The position numbers were made by a program, and so were the translations under genes. This document shows, piece by piece, positions 24,501 to 40,500 of a stretch of 64,000 nt of DNA. Below the pieces are notes generated by a model. The model was not told the origin of the DNA and did not search any database. It saw nothing but the letters and a program-made list of their open reading frames with translations. How positions within the stretch are numbered: position 1 is the stretch's first letter; the number at the start of each line of letters is the position of its first letter. Origin of the DNA: Homalodisca vitripennis (taxonomy: Eukaryota > Arthropoda > Insecta > Hemiptera > Cicadellidae); contig NC_060207.1 in assembly GCF_021130785.1 (NCBI RefSeq), forward strand, positions 103,714,001-103,778,000. The letters are read 5' to 3'.

Positions 24501-27500
24501 CCCGATTCAGGATTCCGCCCCACTGGTTACAGAAATACCCATAAGAAATGCATTGCAGCAAACATATGTTAACGTCTTTTCAAATTTTTAATCAGCTGTT
24601 CTTTGTAAACATATATTACACTTATAGTTTTTAAAGCATAGAGTAAGCTTAAGAGAAACGACAAATTTTGTTTAAACTGTTTTTTGCAATCACTGTTAAA
24701 CATAGACTTTACTATCCAGATAATACAATTCAAATTTGACGTAAAAATTCACCTTTAACTGCAATATTTATTTAATATAAACCATGCTCATGCTTGATCA
24801 GAAGAGTAATGCAGATATCATAATTACTATCTTACGTTGGCTACAAATATAAAGAATGTTATAAAATCAACCTTAGTTGTTTTTTTTGACAGAAGTATGG
24901 TTCTCAAAACTCCGTGTGTACATATTCTCTCGATCGAGACAACAAAGCAAGCTCAATCGTGGCATCGGAGATATAACTAATTTAATCTAAAATTTATTAT
25001 AGTAAAAAAAAAATTTACTAAGTAATATAAGGACTTCGGTTCTTAAGATTTGCGTGCGAAGCCGTGGGTAACAGCTAGATAGAGGCAGGAATATGGTACA
25101 TACCTTCATAATACGCCCAAGAGGCTCACGATGGAACGACTATCAATTATCTCAGCAATGTTTTAGAATGTGATAGAAAAAGAATAAGTGAATATAGTGT
25201 ACTGTTTTCAACGGGAAATTGCGTGCGAAGCCGCGGGCAACTTTTGCAAAAAATTATTGAAATGCGCAGCAAAGCGCGCCGGGCCCGCTAGTAGAGTATA
25301 AATTAAAGATTTTACTCATTGCTACTTTTCCTCAACACTTAACCTTGATAATTACCATATAATTCTCAAATGATTTGTTAAAATAGTAGAAGGGACATAT
25401 GGTCAAAAAGAAAGATACAAATACCCCCCCCCTTCACACCAATAGTTTTGTTAATGATTTACTCCTCACTTCCACCACTAAAGTCAAATCCCTACTGTCA
25501 GCCTATAGTTTTTGAAGGAAAGGAAGTGGAAAAGTAAAAATTTATATAAGTTTAAAAACAGACATCTTTGTACTCTCCTAGAAATAATATCTCAGGAATA
25601 ATTTTGTAATTGTGTTATGAATAATTTGAAATTATGAAGGACATCTTTTATAACAAAACAAATACAGCAGTGTTCTGTAATAAAAGCTTTATTTTACTGA
25701 GCTAATATATGTATATATTTAATATAAACTGTATTTACTATAGTCAAATTTCAAATATTACCGAAATGTTTATTATGTTGATATTATGAAATCTCCAATA
25801 CATTTTTATGAATACATTTATCACATACTACAGGTCAATTCGAATTCATATCGGAAACTTACTTTAATATATTCATTATTGATATTATGATTGGCAATTT
25901 TTTAATTTTCCATAACCTTTTATGGGGAAAAGCAAAATATGCTTCTATTATTGGTTTATGGTAAAGTGAGTAAATTTGGTTTCATTACATTTTTAAAGAG
26001 ATAGGAATTGACTATTTGATTGTAAAAACCAATGTTTAAGTAATACAATGACAGTTATGTTTCATATCATTTTTATTTATGTTGGGTTTAAGGTATAACT
26101 TCTCTTAAAACAAACCCATTCCAAATAATGAAATCTATCAGTCTGAGTTGGCTGTTTTAGTTTACTGCAGATGTTTTACTACGACAGCGACAGGCTACAG
26201 GCAGGTGTGTGTCACATAAACCGAGCAGAACTGCACGTTCTGTCATGGAAACATCATTCACGAAGCCGCACCACAAGGCTAAGATTCGTTATTACTCGTA
26301 TTTCAGTCGACTAACAATTATAAAAAGTTCTCCATATAATAATTGTAATAAATTGAAAAACTGTAGAAATAAATTTTGACAGTATAGTAACAATTTTAAC
26401 ATTTGAATGTATGCATAACATTGCGTTCGTTATATCTTAAGGAATTCAAAAGTCATAAATTGATGAAATCAATAAACTGATACAACGGTTTAAAATGAAA
26501 GAACCCAACAGAACATAACGAGGGTTTACCGAACTGACTGTAGCCTGTCTTTTCCGCGAATTATTGCAACTTCACGAACGAATGTGGAGCCACAGAGATA
26601 TATAAAAACAGCTCCTCTATGTCATCTTGGACTGTGTTTTTTGGAGCAACTGGGATGTAATTTTTGAAGGCTAATTTGTATAGATTTGCACTGTTTATTA
26701 TAACAAACCTTTGCGGTGACATGCGACATGGCGGCTAGCCTTGGGAACTCGATTTCAACACTCTACAAACATAGCAAAGACCAAAACCTTTTTAGTTCAT
26801 ACTCCACATTCAACTGCAGTATCTCTCTGTTGATATTTCATATTGTACTAATAACTAATATTGATAAGAAACCGTTAGACTCGGCAAGTAACAAAACATA
26901 CATCATTGTAATTTAATTTAGAATACAAAGTACATTTTTTTATCCATTAAAATTTCTCATTATAAGTAAAACGTTTTATAAATACACATAGATCTGTGTC
27001 ACATGACGGATGTATTGTGGGATAGTAAATTCAGTGTTTTGTTACAGGGACTTGCCGCAGTACGGACACAAACAGTGGCAAGCCTACTTTGGACGAACCT
27101 TCGACATTTACACAAAGCTGTGGAAATTTCAACAGCAACATAGGTATGGAGTTTTTATCAAATGAAAGTGTAACGAAAAATTTATAATTCAGCCCGTTTG
27201 CAATCCTCAGAGTAGAAAGATATAATACACATATTAATAAATGTCACTTCAAAATAAAATAGTGTGATATTTTGTCAACTGTTCGTTGTGTAAATGGAAC
27301 TAAATTGTTATTACTGACCTTTAGATTTCGACATGCATTTTTACACAATAAAGAGTTTATTTAGAGTTCATTAATAAAGGTGGATAGTATGAAAGGTATA
27401 TAAGGTTAAACATGCATGGGAATTGACAAGTCAACCAAACATGGCGATATACAAGCTAAAGTCATATTTGATTTTTTAAAAAAATTGATAGACAATCGCG

Positions 27501-28490
27501 GGACTGACCGACAGAAATTACTACTTCTTAAAGGGGCTGTGAATAAAATCAAATACAGACTAAAATATATGGTTAAATATTGGTTTGAATAAATCTGCTA
27601 ACTACTAATTTATGTATTAATTGATTAACTTACTGCATCACTTAATAGCAGTATTTAAAGCTCATTGTATTCTAAATTGTATTTCAGCGCGGAATATAGG
27701 AATATTAATTCTTATTCCAGTTCGCAACTAGTTTCCTCCTGAAGAGATAAAAAGGATTTCAAATAAATCGATTAGATCTTTTCTAACTAACAAAGCCGTA
27801 TTGTAAATAATTAACCTTGGCAGAATATTAGTTTTTCTGTTGATGATAACTATAACCTTTACTCAATTACATTGGGCCTTACCCTACATTCACTTAAAAA
27901 AATGGCTTTAGTGTTTTATTGATCAGGCCTTTTAAACCACACAAAATTATTCTCATAAGATTACAATTGGAATTTTGGAAGCTTATGATGGGGCAGAGCT
28001 CGTTGTCGGATTTATTTCAAATCTACTACAGGAACATTTAAAGTGTAAGAGCTTTCAATTAATACCAAATATGTTTATAAAATTATTGTTTTAGATATCT
28101 AAAATCGCCATACAGAAATCAAGAAATTCTATACATTATATAATAGACACATGGAACTCAGCACTAAATTTAGAAAAGCTCAGAAACTCACTTGTCTCTT
28201 GTCAATTTCCAAACACCGAAAACCGGTGTTTGGACAATTACGACATGTTACCCTGTACTGTTTAAATGTGAATAAAAATCTACTACTCTGATGAGAAATC
28301 GTCTTTTTGGTTACTTATTTCAGTATTTTTTCAGTACTTTAATCTAAAAGTGGTAAAATAGTCATGGTAGACCGTTATGTTTTAATATTTAGCCTGTTAT
28401 CCCTGTATTGACTTTTTAATGGTAAAAGTATCTCTATTATATAAAAAATCATATAGAAGAGAATTTGTTTTATCTATGATATATACCTTG

Positions 28491-28545
<55 letters not shown>

Positions 28546-31500
28546 ATAATATACCTTGGTATCTATGTTATAATTAATCAACAAAAACGGAATATACAGG
28601 TTTAGGTAAAACAGGATATATAAACCTATTACACATATTAATTACAGTTGTCTTATTTTTCAGGCAAGTTCTCGATACAAAATATGGGCTCAAAAGATGG
28701 CAGATAGGAGAAATAGCTTCAAAAATAGGCCAACTCTATTACCACTACTAGTAAGTAAATCATCTCCACTATTTAGGCTATTTAAATTTAATTAGCTTAT
28801 TAATTTATATCCATTTTGCAAAACTTATTTTAATAAGAGCAAAAAACATTGTTGTATTCATTGAATAATAAAGTAATATTAAATGGCATCATAACTAACA
28901 AATAATAACAATAATAACCCGTAAAAAATAAGGTTGATTGATAAATAAGTAAAAACAGAACATAAATGTTAAATAACAGGATGTGACAGCACAGTTGTTT
29001 GACAACAATTGTGTAAATGTAATTAAAATTATGTAATGTAAATTAAAAACCTTAGCACTCATTAATTTATCGTTTGAGTTGAGTTATTTTCAGTTAGATA
29101 TCAAAATATAATATAAGCAATAGCACTTTATATAAATTACAGATAAGTCTTTGTATCAGTATAGTTCAAAGTGCCATTTTAATGTTTTGGAAAAGGTATT
29201 ACTCTTGCCACCTGAAGCCAATATTATACTTCACTGTTTAAATAGTCATTATTGTTGTAGTAGAGTTAGCATCAGCCCAATTAGCTAAATTTATGGTCAC
29301 TATATTATTATGAATTGTTTAACATTGTAACAAAATACTTAAGTGTACAACTTGGCAAATACTAGACCAGATTTAATTATGGAATTTGAAATTGTTCTAA
29401 AGTTGAACTAAAGTTATAACTTTTAATAGATAAATAATATTCTACAGCATTTACACAGCTGTGATAAGCTTTAAAAAATTCTACTTTGGATGTTTTTATG
29501 ATTTAACCTGTACTTTACCTTGGGGATCTACAAGGTTACCTGTGTATTTGACATGTCTCTGTTGCTATAGGGATCAGTCACCTGAAATAAACTCAAACCA
29601 CATCACTTTGTAGTTGGTGAGCTGATATTACTGCTTCATTAACTAATATTTCCACTTTAGTAGGAAGCATCCTTTCAACACTTGAATAGCTTCATAAGTC
29701 TAAGCAATATTTATAATACAGAAAACGGAGTGATTTAAATTTGCTTAGTTGTAAAAATGCAATTTAAGAAAGTTGAGTAATGTGCATCATAGAACAAAAT
29801 AGAAAAGTGTGTATAACTCTTAAGTCATTTACATTACAAATTTACAAATCATAAGTTACAATTTACAACTGGTTTATTATGCATTCCTAGAATTATACAT
29901 CTCCTATGGGCTGTGTGTATGCACATCATCTAACAATCTCAATCAATTTCTACTACGGAAACAAAAATTTAAGGGTGATGTTACAATTCCTAGATGGCAT
30001 GATTCAGTAATATTCATGCCAAAATGCATAATGTTACCACTATATATGGTATGTGCATTTACTAATTAATTGTCTATATTAAGTTAAATTGTTATCGACC
30101 ACCCAAGCTTGAATCAGTCCTTTAGTAAAATACATAAAACTACACTTCAGTTATCCTATAAGCAACATAACCTGGCACTGTACAAAGTAACCCCCTCTTA
30201 TTCAGGTATAAGATTCTTTAATTATTTACGATATAAGATAATAAATAAACAAACATTAAAAAATTTAAAGGTAGTGTTAAGAAACTCTCTCAGTAAGCAA
30301 AGGCCTCTATTGATTAGAAGAATGTTTCTAATTATAAAATATAATTATAAATGTAACCAGCAATTTTTGATTGGGATGTAACTTTAAGTCTCATATATTT
30401 ACTTTAATATTAAAATATTGTGACACCATTCAATGTACATAATCTGTGCTAAATGAATAAAGTTGTTTTGATTGCTTGATTGAACAATGCTTGTTCTTAC
30501 ATGCTTTTTGATATCTCATGAATGTTTTTGATATTTGAGAATGCAGCCGTATGATATTTTGTGATGTATATGATAATATTGAATCATTCTAAGTGAATAT
30601 GATAAACATAATATTCAAATGTAGAATTTTGGAGCATTGGAAAAAAAGGTTTCACTAGTATAAATGAATAAACATTTTCCAATATAACTTTTATCGCAAG
30701 GCCTTTCAAAAATTTATGTTTGAAAATGTGTATTCATTTATACTAATAATATTCAAGCTTATTACAACTAAACTTCAGTCCACATTTCTAGAAACCATAT
30801 GCTTATATGTATATTTATTATGTATGTTTATAAAAGGTTTTTCCAAGTAAGTTTTCAGGATGAAAAAAATTCTAGTTTGAAAGTGTCAATAGTATATAAA
30901 TATGCCTTCCATTACAATCATCATACCATTACTGTTGTACAGATTAGGCTTCAGATGGAGTATTTTAAAACGTACTTAAATAAAATATTTTACTTTCAGA
31001 ACTCCCTCCCCAAGAAGCATGTAAACATCTGTTGAAGACCAATATTTGTGACATAAACTCTTTTAGCTCCCAATATCCAATTTATAAAGTGTATTTCAAT
31101 CTCAAGAATAATTCATCACAGGTTACAGTTCATCATTTGTTTAACACAATACCTTTCATTTCCTATTCCATATTACTTCTCCACATTCTAAACCTCCAAT
31201 ATTGATTTTGTTTTCCAGTTTAAGAACAAGCGAAACAAATTATCTGAATGAAGCGTACTCATTTTATGCAGCAATCCGAGGTCGAGCATACTACTCAAGA
31301 GCAGCTAAAGAAGATAGGTAAGAAGATGGCAATTAACATTTTCTATATCTGCTAATTCTAGTCATTAATCTATACCAACAAATTTTATTCATCCTTAAAT
31401 CTTGAAATTTATAACGTTAATTCAATTGGAAAAAACTATTGAAGCATAATGAATTCCTGAAAATAAGTTATTATCACTGGAAGAAATTCCAATCTCCTGA

Positions 31501-34500
31501 TCCATTTAAGATCTAAAGACTAGTGCAAAGTTTTGGGCCCTGGAGTCGAAGACTGGAGCAGTTTTTATGTGCATGAAGGAGTATTCTAGTTCGAATAAAT
31601 TACATTTCACACACCACGGGCTTGATAATTCCCGAACGATTACAGGTAAAGCAATAAAATTTGGTACATCATTACTGTATCTATAAATATACTTTTTGAA
31701 GTAACGTCTATTTTTCTCATGTCAGAAGGATGGCCCATTAGGAGCAGAAAATCTTAAATGAAAGCATAGGTTGAGTAGTACATCAAATTAGAGGTCTATA
31801 TTAGTAGAATACAATGCCACAAATCCAATCTCAAAGGGTTCACTCTTTTAAAAAATTATGTTGGTTTGAAGTTTGAAACTTTCACAACTTGAGCCAAGAC
31901 AAGAATATTAAACCATCTAGAACAGGTCCTACATTCTAAATGTTTCAATCTTTAAACAAGTTTAATTGTTAATAGAGTGAACTTTTTCAGGTCGGATTTG
32001 TGGCATTGCACTCTACTAAAAAGTGACCTTTAATTTGTGCTACTTGATCTATCCTACATTTTAAGATTTTCTTCTGATTCCTTGTGGGTCATTACTCTGA
32101 CATGATAAAAAAATGGTAGTTACTTCAAAAAGTAGACTTATAGGTGCAGTAGTACTGTACTAAGTTTTATTGCTTTACCTCTAATCGTTCAGAAATTATA
32201 AAGCCCATGCGGGAGAAGCTTATTTTTAATAAAAAATAGTCTACTTTAATTACTTGTAATCTTTTACAAGTCTAACTTTTTCCCGGTGCCCCAATAGTGT
32301 TTGCTTTGTTGTCCCAATCAAGAAAATATCTGAAAATATCAATCTGAAAGGTCTACTTCAATCAAAAGTTGGCTACTTCAAGCCATTGCAATATATTTCT
32401 GGTCTAATATACTTCTTGTACCGATAGTATGTTGAGTACACATGTTTGTCCAATCATGTCTACCATGCACATGTGTGTCAAATTTCACCTTTTTAGGACA
32501 ACCGGAAGTTGTAAACAAAAGTATAATATTCTAGTGGTAGCAACTCCATTTTAATCCCTATAGATCTTTTGTCTGTATAAAAATGATTTAGTTTTTCTAT
32601 TTAAGTCAAGTGGTATTTATATATACAGGAAGTCACACACTTCTGTGGCCGATAGTACTCATCATTTCAAACAAAAAATGTCATGTAAACATAGGTCGAG
32701 ACCGTCTCGTTTGGCCGCTAGACAGCATTTTGTATTTTTATACTACTATCTCTAAAACTAGTTAAGCTAAAGAAACCAAATTTGGCACATAGGGTTGAAT
32801 AGATAAGAGGAAATTTAAACAAATAATTGTGATATTTTCTTTAATAGTAACAACAAATTTACTCCTGTTTAAATTTTGTAAATTTAAATAACAAAAAGGC
32901 CAGTACAGTTACAAAATAATTACAAGTTAGCAACTGTTTAAATATTTTTATTACAATTCCAACGGTATTTGTTTCAACAAAATCCATCAATTAATAATAA
33001 GTGAGCACAACCACTTTCAAGGTAGGCTTGCACAGGTTGGGAACAGCAAACTTTTTTTAAGCATGAGCTGTTTTACAAAGGTTGTAAAAATTTTCTAGAT
33101 ATCAACTCTTGAAGTTTTTATAACTATTCCAACTATACTGTTTTCAATGAAATCCGTCAACAAATACGCGAGCACAACCATTATAAAGATACACTTGCAC
33201 AATACAGGAGTGCCAAACATGTTACAGTTGAGAGGTATTAGTTGTTTGCTAAAATGAAATTTTAATATGGGCCTGTGGGTTGTCCTGTGAATATGAGAAA
33301 TACTTAGGATAAACAAGTTGTTATAAATGTAGTTTATCTCAAAATCATATAAACTATAAAACTGTTTGTTTACTTTTTACTTTTCAGTAAGTTACAAGCA
33401 ATGAGTTATGTTGTGGGTTTGATAAAAAGCACAACAAATTTGCTTGACCTGCAATATAAAAAAATTTTAGAAAATGTTTTAAATATGGTCCAAAAGGACA
33501 AAAAGTATATCATGTTACATCTGGAAATCTGTGTTATGTTGAAATTATGTTATATAATTAAAGATTTAATTGCATAGTTCAGGTGGATGAACTTTATAGT
33601 TAATAGTTTTACAACATTATCAAACACAATGAAAACAATACAAAAGATTTATAATATATGGAATGCTATAGTTGTCAGGATTAGTATTTGTTTTTCTCTA
33701 GGTAGATGTTGCAGGATTAAATTAATTTAAACCACAGCTCACATTAATAAATTGAGTTATTGACTTTATGAAAACTTTAATACAACAATTATATCAGTAA
33801 TTTCATCTGATAATGTATTAGTGTATAATATGTATTGTTTGTTTACTAATTTATTAAAACGGCTTTCTCAATACCAACTCACAAAATTCCAATGTTAATT
33901 TTTTTATATCATAAATTAAAATGTTGTTCATTAAAACTTCTTAAAATATTTGTTTTATACAGGTAAGGTCTCATTAATTTCTGATTTATGTACTCTTTTG
34001 TATATATGTTTTTTTAATCACAATCAAGAATCAAGAAATCTCTATTGTCTTTAAGCACTTATGACAATGCAATGGACAACATAGGTTTTCTTATAACTAA
34101 ATGGCCTACTCCTATAACACCTCTAAAACCCCATAAAACAAATGTAATGATTAGAAATATACAAAATAAGTAAAAGTACATTTTATATATACATGGTAAA
34201 TGTGAATAACGCCATAATTTGCTCATTAAAAAGAAAATAAAAATAAATATTGTGTTAGCAACATCTTGTTAATATACACACAACATATCTAAAACAATAT
34301 CAATTAAATAGTAAATAAATGACAATAAATAGATAACAATACAACAAAAATAACAATAAAATAAATTTAACAACAATAAATAAATAACAGGAGATATAAC
34401 TATTAACAAAATTTTAATTATTAAAAAATTAAAGTACTAATATCACAGGTTAAGTAGTCATTTAAAGAATAAAATGTGTTATCAACAAGCCAATTAATTA

Positions 34501-37500
34501 CTTACAAAATTTTTAAATCTACTGAACTACAAGAACAACTAAAAGTAAACTCTGGAATTTGTGTAATACGTCATACTTTCATTATTAAGTAGGATTATTC
34601 TTCTATGATTTTATTATTCCAATGCTTATTATTTTTAATTTGTAATTAAAAATATTCTAACAACTTTGTATTGCTGTATTCCTCCAATTTTTGTACTTAA
34701 GAGCCAGCTTGAAAAATGTTAAACTTAAACACTTTTATGTCATTATTTTATTTTATTTTAGAATAATGGCTTACTAAAGTATCCAACCACTGTTTTTAGA
34801 CTTTTCTATAGGTTATTCAAATAGAATCTCAAATATTTGTTTACCTCTACTTTATTGATTTAATATTAAAGAATTATACACTAAAAAAACTAAATAGAGT
34901 TTGGATGTGTATTAATATTACCTTTAAATTAGACACCTCCCGTAATTATATGGCCTAAAATAAGAATGTGTTATGTTTTACAAGTGTTTAAAGGTGAATA
35001 TTGTTCTTATAGCGTAAAACTCAAGGCTGCAGAGGATTTGGAAATTCATAGCCTCACACAGATGTTAACCAAAACTTTTATGTGTATATATGTTTTATCA
35101 TCTTATTTTATGTTCTTGATCTTTAAAGAAGAGAACAAAGTAATGTTTTGAGATTTAGAAATGATAGGTTGATAATGCCCAATTTGTTTCAGATCTGATT
35201 TGATGGTGAAAAAACTACGATATTACGCAAGATTTATTGTGGTTTGTTTGTTGCTCAAGAAGATGAAATTAGTGCGAGATCTCGTTATGGTAAGGATTTA
35301 AATAATCCAAAATATGTTATCATATTGATATGTATTAATTATAGTCTATTTCACATCAGATTTAAAGACAACAGTAATACAAAGTCATCATCAGAGACTT
35401 TTTACCACTTGATTTGCAATGTGAAATTATCAAAATACTGTATAACCGAAATATATATTTGAAAGATGTGAAACATTAATATAAGTCCTTGTGCTTATTA
35501 ATCAATATCTGTGCAAAACTGCAACTGTTATGTTGCTCTGGTTATTGTGTAAAGGAAAAAGACAGACCATTATTGTATACCAAAAGATGGTATAAGAAAT
35601 GTGTTGATATTACATTAAGTCTAGCTTTATGAATCTCCCCATCGATTAGGAACCTGATGTTATTGGCAAAGTCTCACTTATACTCTCCTAAAATGGCATC
35701 TAACAAGAAATCTTACCTGGATCAAGTCCAAGAGAAATTCTGAGATGAGTGTAAGAAATCTTCTGCTGCACCAGGCTAAGCTTGTACCTTCAAAAAGGTT
35801 AATCTGGAAAGTTTCTTATTTGACATACTTTTTATTCTTCCAAGAGAAATAAACTAATTTCTGTAATTCATTTTTGTCATTGTCTTGGCCTCTAGGAGAG
35901 GCTTATTCGGATCCCTTACTTTTTACTGTGAGACTTTCTTGAGCACTCCCAAGATCAGTAGGTGTAACTGGAAGAAATTCCCGTCTACATTAGAATCCCT
36001 TCTTGCTGTACAATTCTCATGAAGTTTGTAGCTTTGATACAAAGACGTTATTGGGTCGACATACCATCCTTTCCAAAGCAAATCTACAGACATAGGTTGG
36101 TGTTGGGAGAACTGTATATTCCAGAGAATTAAATCTAAAAACCAATATTTACTGATAGAAAAAATTATTTATTGTTCTTATCGTAAGTACTTGCTTTGAT
36201 CATCATTGGTAAATCTTCATTACCACGAATCTCTTGTTTCATTACATCAAGCTTTTTGGCTGCCAGGAGAGGCCCAAACATATCGAGAACCTGTTACGTA
36301 GCAGTGAAATGTTCTAAGCACTACTTAGAAATAAAAATATAGATAATGGGATTTTTGTGGTGAGTGCAGGATTAAATACTCTTTGGGAGATTTTGTATCC
36401 AAACATGTCTAGCTGCAAAATGCCCAGAAGTTAAAAGCCTTCAAAAGGAGTACTGACAGGAACAATTAATTAGCTTTCCATAGCTAATAAAAATCAATAT
36501 ACATAGTTTCCCATTAATATTAATGAAACCATTAAGGGAGATTGTAATAAATCTCCTTCACCACAATCTATTTTGTTTCACCTATTTTGTTCTTTGGAAT
36601 TTCCTAAAAGTGATTCAACAGAAACTGTTTTGTAAGCAATAAACATCTTTGTTAGTGAATGTTATGGGACGAACTCTCACTCAGATGTCCCATTGGAACT
36701 CTGTTAATAGCACAATGTGATAGCCAGATTTAGGTACTGACATTGGTGGGATATAGCTCATCAATTCTGTACACTGGTCCTAGCGACTAGCCTCAGTGAG
36801 ACATCTGGGTTTGGAGCACCTTTACTCCTAACATTCAACAGGGATGATACAAGGGAGGAACCTTTTATCCAGGCCAAGAAGCTACCCCAAAGCATTAATG
36901 AGTTGTGTTAATTGTTTTTTCAAGTTCTCTCCACAACTACCCCAGTTTGTTTCACCCGGTTCTGAAGATTCCACTAAAAATATTAAATATATGTGAAACC
37001 AATAGAATGATTAGATGACCCAGTATCTTTAATATTAACAATGGAAATTGGGAGAATCTCTTCACATTTATACTCAAATCGCTGCAATGCTGCAAACAGC
37101 ATTTACAGGGTGTTTCAAAACTTATACTACAAACTTTAGGATATTGCTCCAAGGGCCAAAAGACGCCAAAACTAAATAAAAATGATGCATATCTCTTTTT
37201 TTGTCTGTCTGTTGAGTTTGCATGTCTAAGCTCAGTTCAACAATAGAAAGTGTAAATACATTCAAACCTTATTGAAGAAATTTGAAATTGGATATTAATG
37301 GTCAGACTAAACTTACATTAAGTAAGTTGTTAGTTACCCTATTGTGACAATTAGAGAGTCATTTGATTTCTAAATAAATTTTGTACAAAAAGTTGTTGTT
37401 GTCGATTTCTTGTAAAATTGGTATTGATTTAGATACTTTAGTTTATATTTTAAATAGCTTCACCATTTTGAAACTTAATTTGAGTAGGTGGATTCCCAAA

Positions 37501-40500
37501 CCAGCTAAATACAAAAACTAAAAAATTGTAATTTTTACCTCTATGGAATTTTTTAAATCATGGCTACATATTTCATTAAAATGTTCCAAATCCAGTCTTA
37601 TCCCATTTAAATTAAATATAAAAAAAACAGAATACGTAATAAAGTATTCAATTAGGTCAGTTTCATATGTAATTAAATCAGAGATATTTTCCAAAATGAG
37701 TTATATCCTTTACATTTTATAAAATCCTTTTCATTACAGTGACAGAGTAAGTTATATTCCGAAGCTCCCTGAATTCCTGTTTACCTCAAATGCCATTTAT
37801 AAATCATTTGTAAATTTATCACAACTTTTATTATTTATAGATCTTATCAACATAGTTTCATAACATTTTGTTAAAGCTGGCTGATTAGTTTAATTACAAA
37901 AGATTTTCAAATATAAAACACATACAGACAGATGGTATACTAAAAAAGATATACTATTGCTTGCATTTATTGTTTAGCTCCTCTTAGTTCATATAATAAT
38001 ATCTCAGAATTTGTACTGAGAATTTTGAAACACTCTATATTCAGTTTTAAGTTTAGAGATGAAAGCCAGGGTTTGTTGCTAGTTGATAGAAAAGTCAATA
38101 AACTTACTTTGAAAACTATTATCTGGGGTCCACTGATTAAAAGAACACATAAAACTACACATTTTTTCACATACGTTGATTAGAAATCTTTGATTGCACT
38201 GCAATCTTTCTCAACCATTAGAGAGCGTTCTAGTTGAGGTTTAAGATTTTAAAATTCAACTGCCTGCTTGTAATATTTACATACAACTAAGTTTTGATAA
38301 ATTTGTTGCAATAGTTCTTCTGTGAGTCGTGGAAACATGTCATTATTATAATGTAATTACATAAGGGAAGTATGCAATCATCTATCCTTACTATTATACC
38401 ATACCTACAGCTATGTAATCTAACAATATTATATATGACTTGTATGAATAAGAATTTATTTTTACATGTTTATTATGTTATTTAGTCACGCATAAGATAG
38501 TGTTAAAATCAAAATTTTGATGATTGCTGAATGATTTTTCAACTGAAAATTTTAAATCAAACTTATAATACCTATCTAACTTTTGAATTTAGGTCTCAAA
38601 TAATACCTGTAAAAATAACTTCCTTTTCATTTATTTGTGAAATAAGATAACTAGCAGTGAATTAGTCAAGATTGTGCTGTTTTTAAAAAGTAGTGAATCT
38701 ATAGCATTACACAAACTTACATTAATATGAAATTAAATTTGTCTAGATTCTTAAACAATGTTTTCATTAACAAAAATATTCTTCAAGGCAAATCTGGATT
38801 TCTTATTTGCTGGTAACCAGCACGCTTGCCAGCCATTGTGCTGTTGTCTTAACCTTATATTCTGTATATGATGATACAGTAAACTATTTCTTTACTCATG
38901 ATTATTTTCATTTGAATAAAAACAAAATAACTTTATTTGGTTAATCAAACCCCCTCAATTTTGTTGAACTTTTTTGTTATGATATTTGTTCAATTCCATC
39001 ATAACACATGCTCACTTCTTTCTTATAGCTCACTTTGTTTACAGAAACATTTCACAGAATATAGTGTTATTACTAGAGAAAGGCATTAGCGTTGTGTTTG
39101 GGCGCATAGTTGGTAAGTTGCTCATTCGTGTGAGCCCTGATGTAGCAGCGATATGAATCAAACCGCCAAACGCTTAATCATTTACTACTATTTTTCCTTT
39201 TATCTTGAAATGGTTATTAACAATACCAATCCCATATAATAACATTCCAACCCCTGTGGTTTGGATGATTTGGTTATTGTCTTACCTTAATATATTTTCT
39301 GTCTCAAAAGAAGTTATTTCAGTCAGTATTTTAATGTTTTGAATATTCTTATAGATTAAAGAACTTTAAATTATTTTCATGTCTGTATTAAGCTTTGATT
39401 ATAAATTATTATAGTTTACTATGTTTATTACAGAATGGTCAAGGCTTTATAGTTTGTATTTAATATCATGAAAAGTTCGTGGTATTGAGGAACTCTCCTC
39501 CACCCACAGATGTGTAGTCTTTGTGGGGAAAATGTTCTATAGTTATGAATGTTTGTAATTAAAAAAAAATGTATTTTTTAAATAAATTGTTATTGAATTA
39601 GTTTTGACGAATGTCGCATGTATGTATGCAGGAATTAGACAAACAGATAGTGGACTACACGAGCACGTATGAGCCAGATGACCAACTCGAGTGGTCACTT
39701 GTCCTAGAAGAAATCAAGAGCTTCATCAAAGCTGATGGAATCGTCAGTGTACTTCATGCAGATTCAAACACAATAGTGCTTTCTCACAGGTAATGAGAGA
39801 GTACTCTCATCCTCTGTACTTTAGTCCATATTATAGTACATTTCATTTTAATACAATAAGTACCTTGATTATGGTTGCCTGGATAGTGTCAGGAAAATAC
39901 AGTATACAGTAAAATAAATAAATGACAAATAAATGACTAGCATCAAGGTTTTCTGGTTCACACCACATCGAAAAATGTTTACAAACTTTAAATCAAGCAA
40001 GACTTTTGGCTGCCTGGGCCATAACTTGATACTGTAAAAGCTAGACTTTGTTGGTGCTGGACAAACTACAAAAAAGTGGTCCAAGACTTATCTGGAAGGC
40101 AGAATGCATCTTGTTGAAATCAAGACATCAGTCAATGGAGTCACAAAGGCTCTAAAATTGAAACCATTATCTATGACTCGGTGCGTTCTGTATTGTTTAT
40201 GCTCTTCCTCAGTGACTTACCAAGCTATATAAGAAATTACACTCACACTCTTCTGTATGCTGACAATACAACCTTAATGCTAAAACATACCTCATCTGAT
40301 CAGCGTAGCCTATAAACACTTTTATAGCCCTAAACTTATCATACCAATACTGCTGTATGAGTGATCTTGCTGTGAACTCACTAAAAACTAAACAGTTGTT
40401 CTTTGGAAGAAGAAATTAAAGAGTTTGTGTAGTCACTCAAGTGTTACAAGCAAATAAAACCAATTTCCCAGGACTTAAAATTGGTAACCAACTTTCCTGG

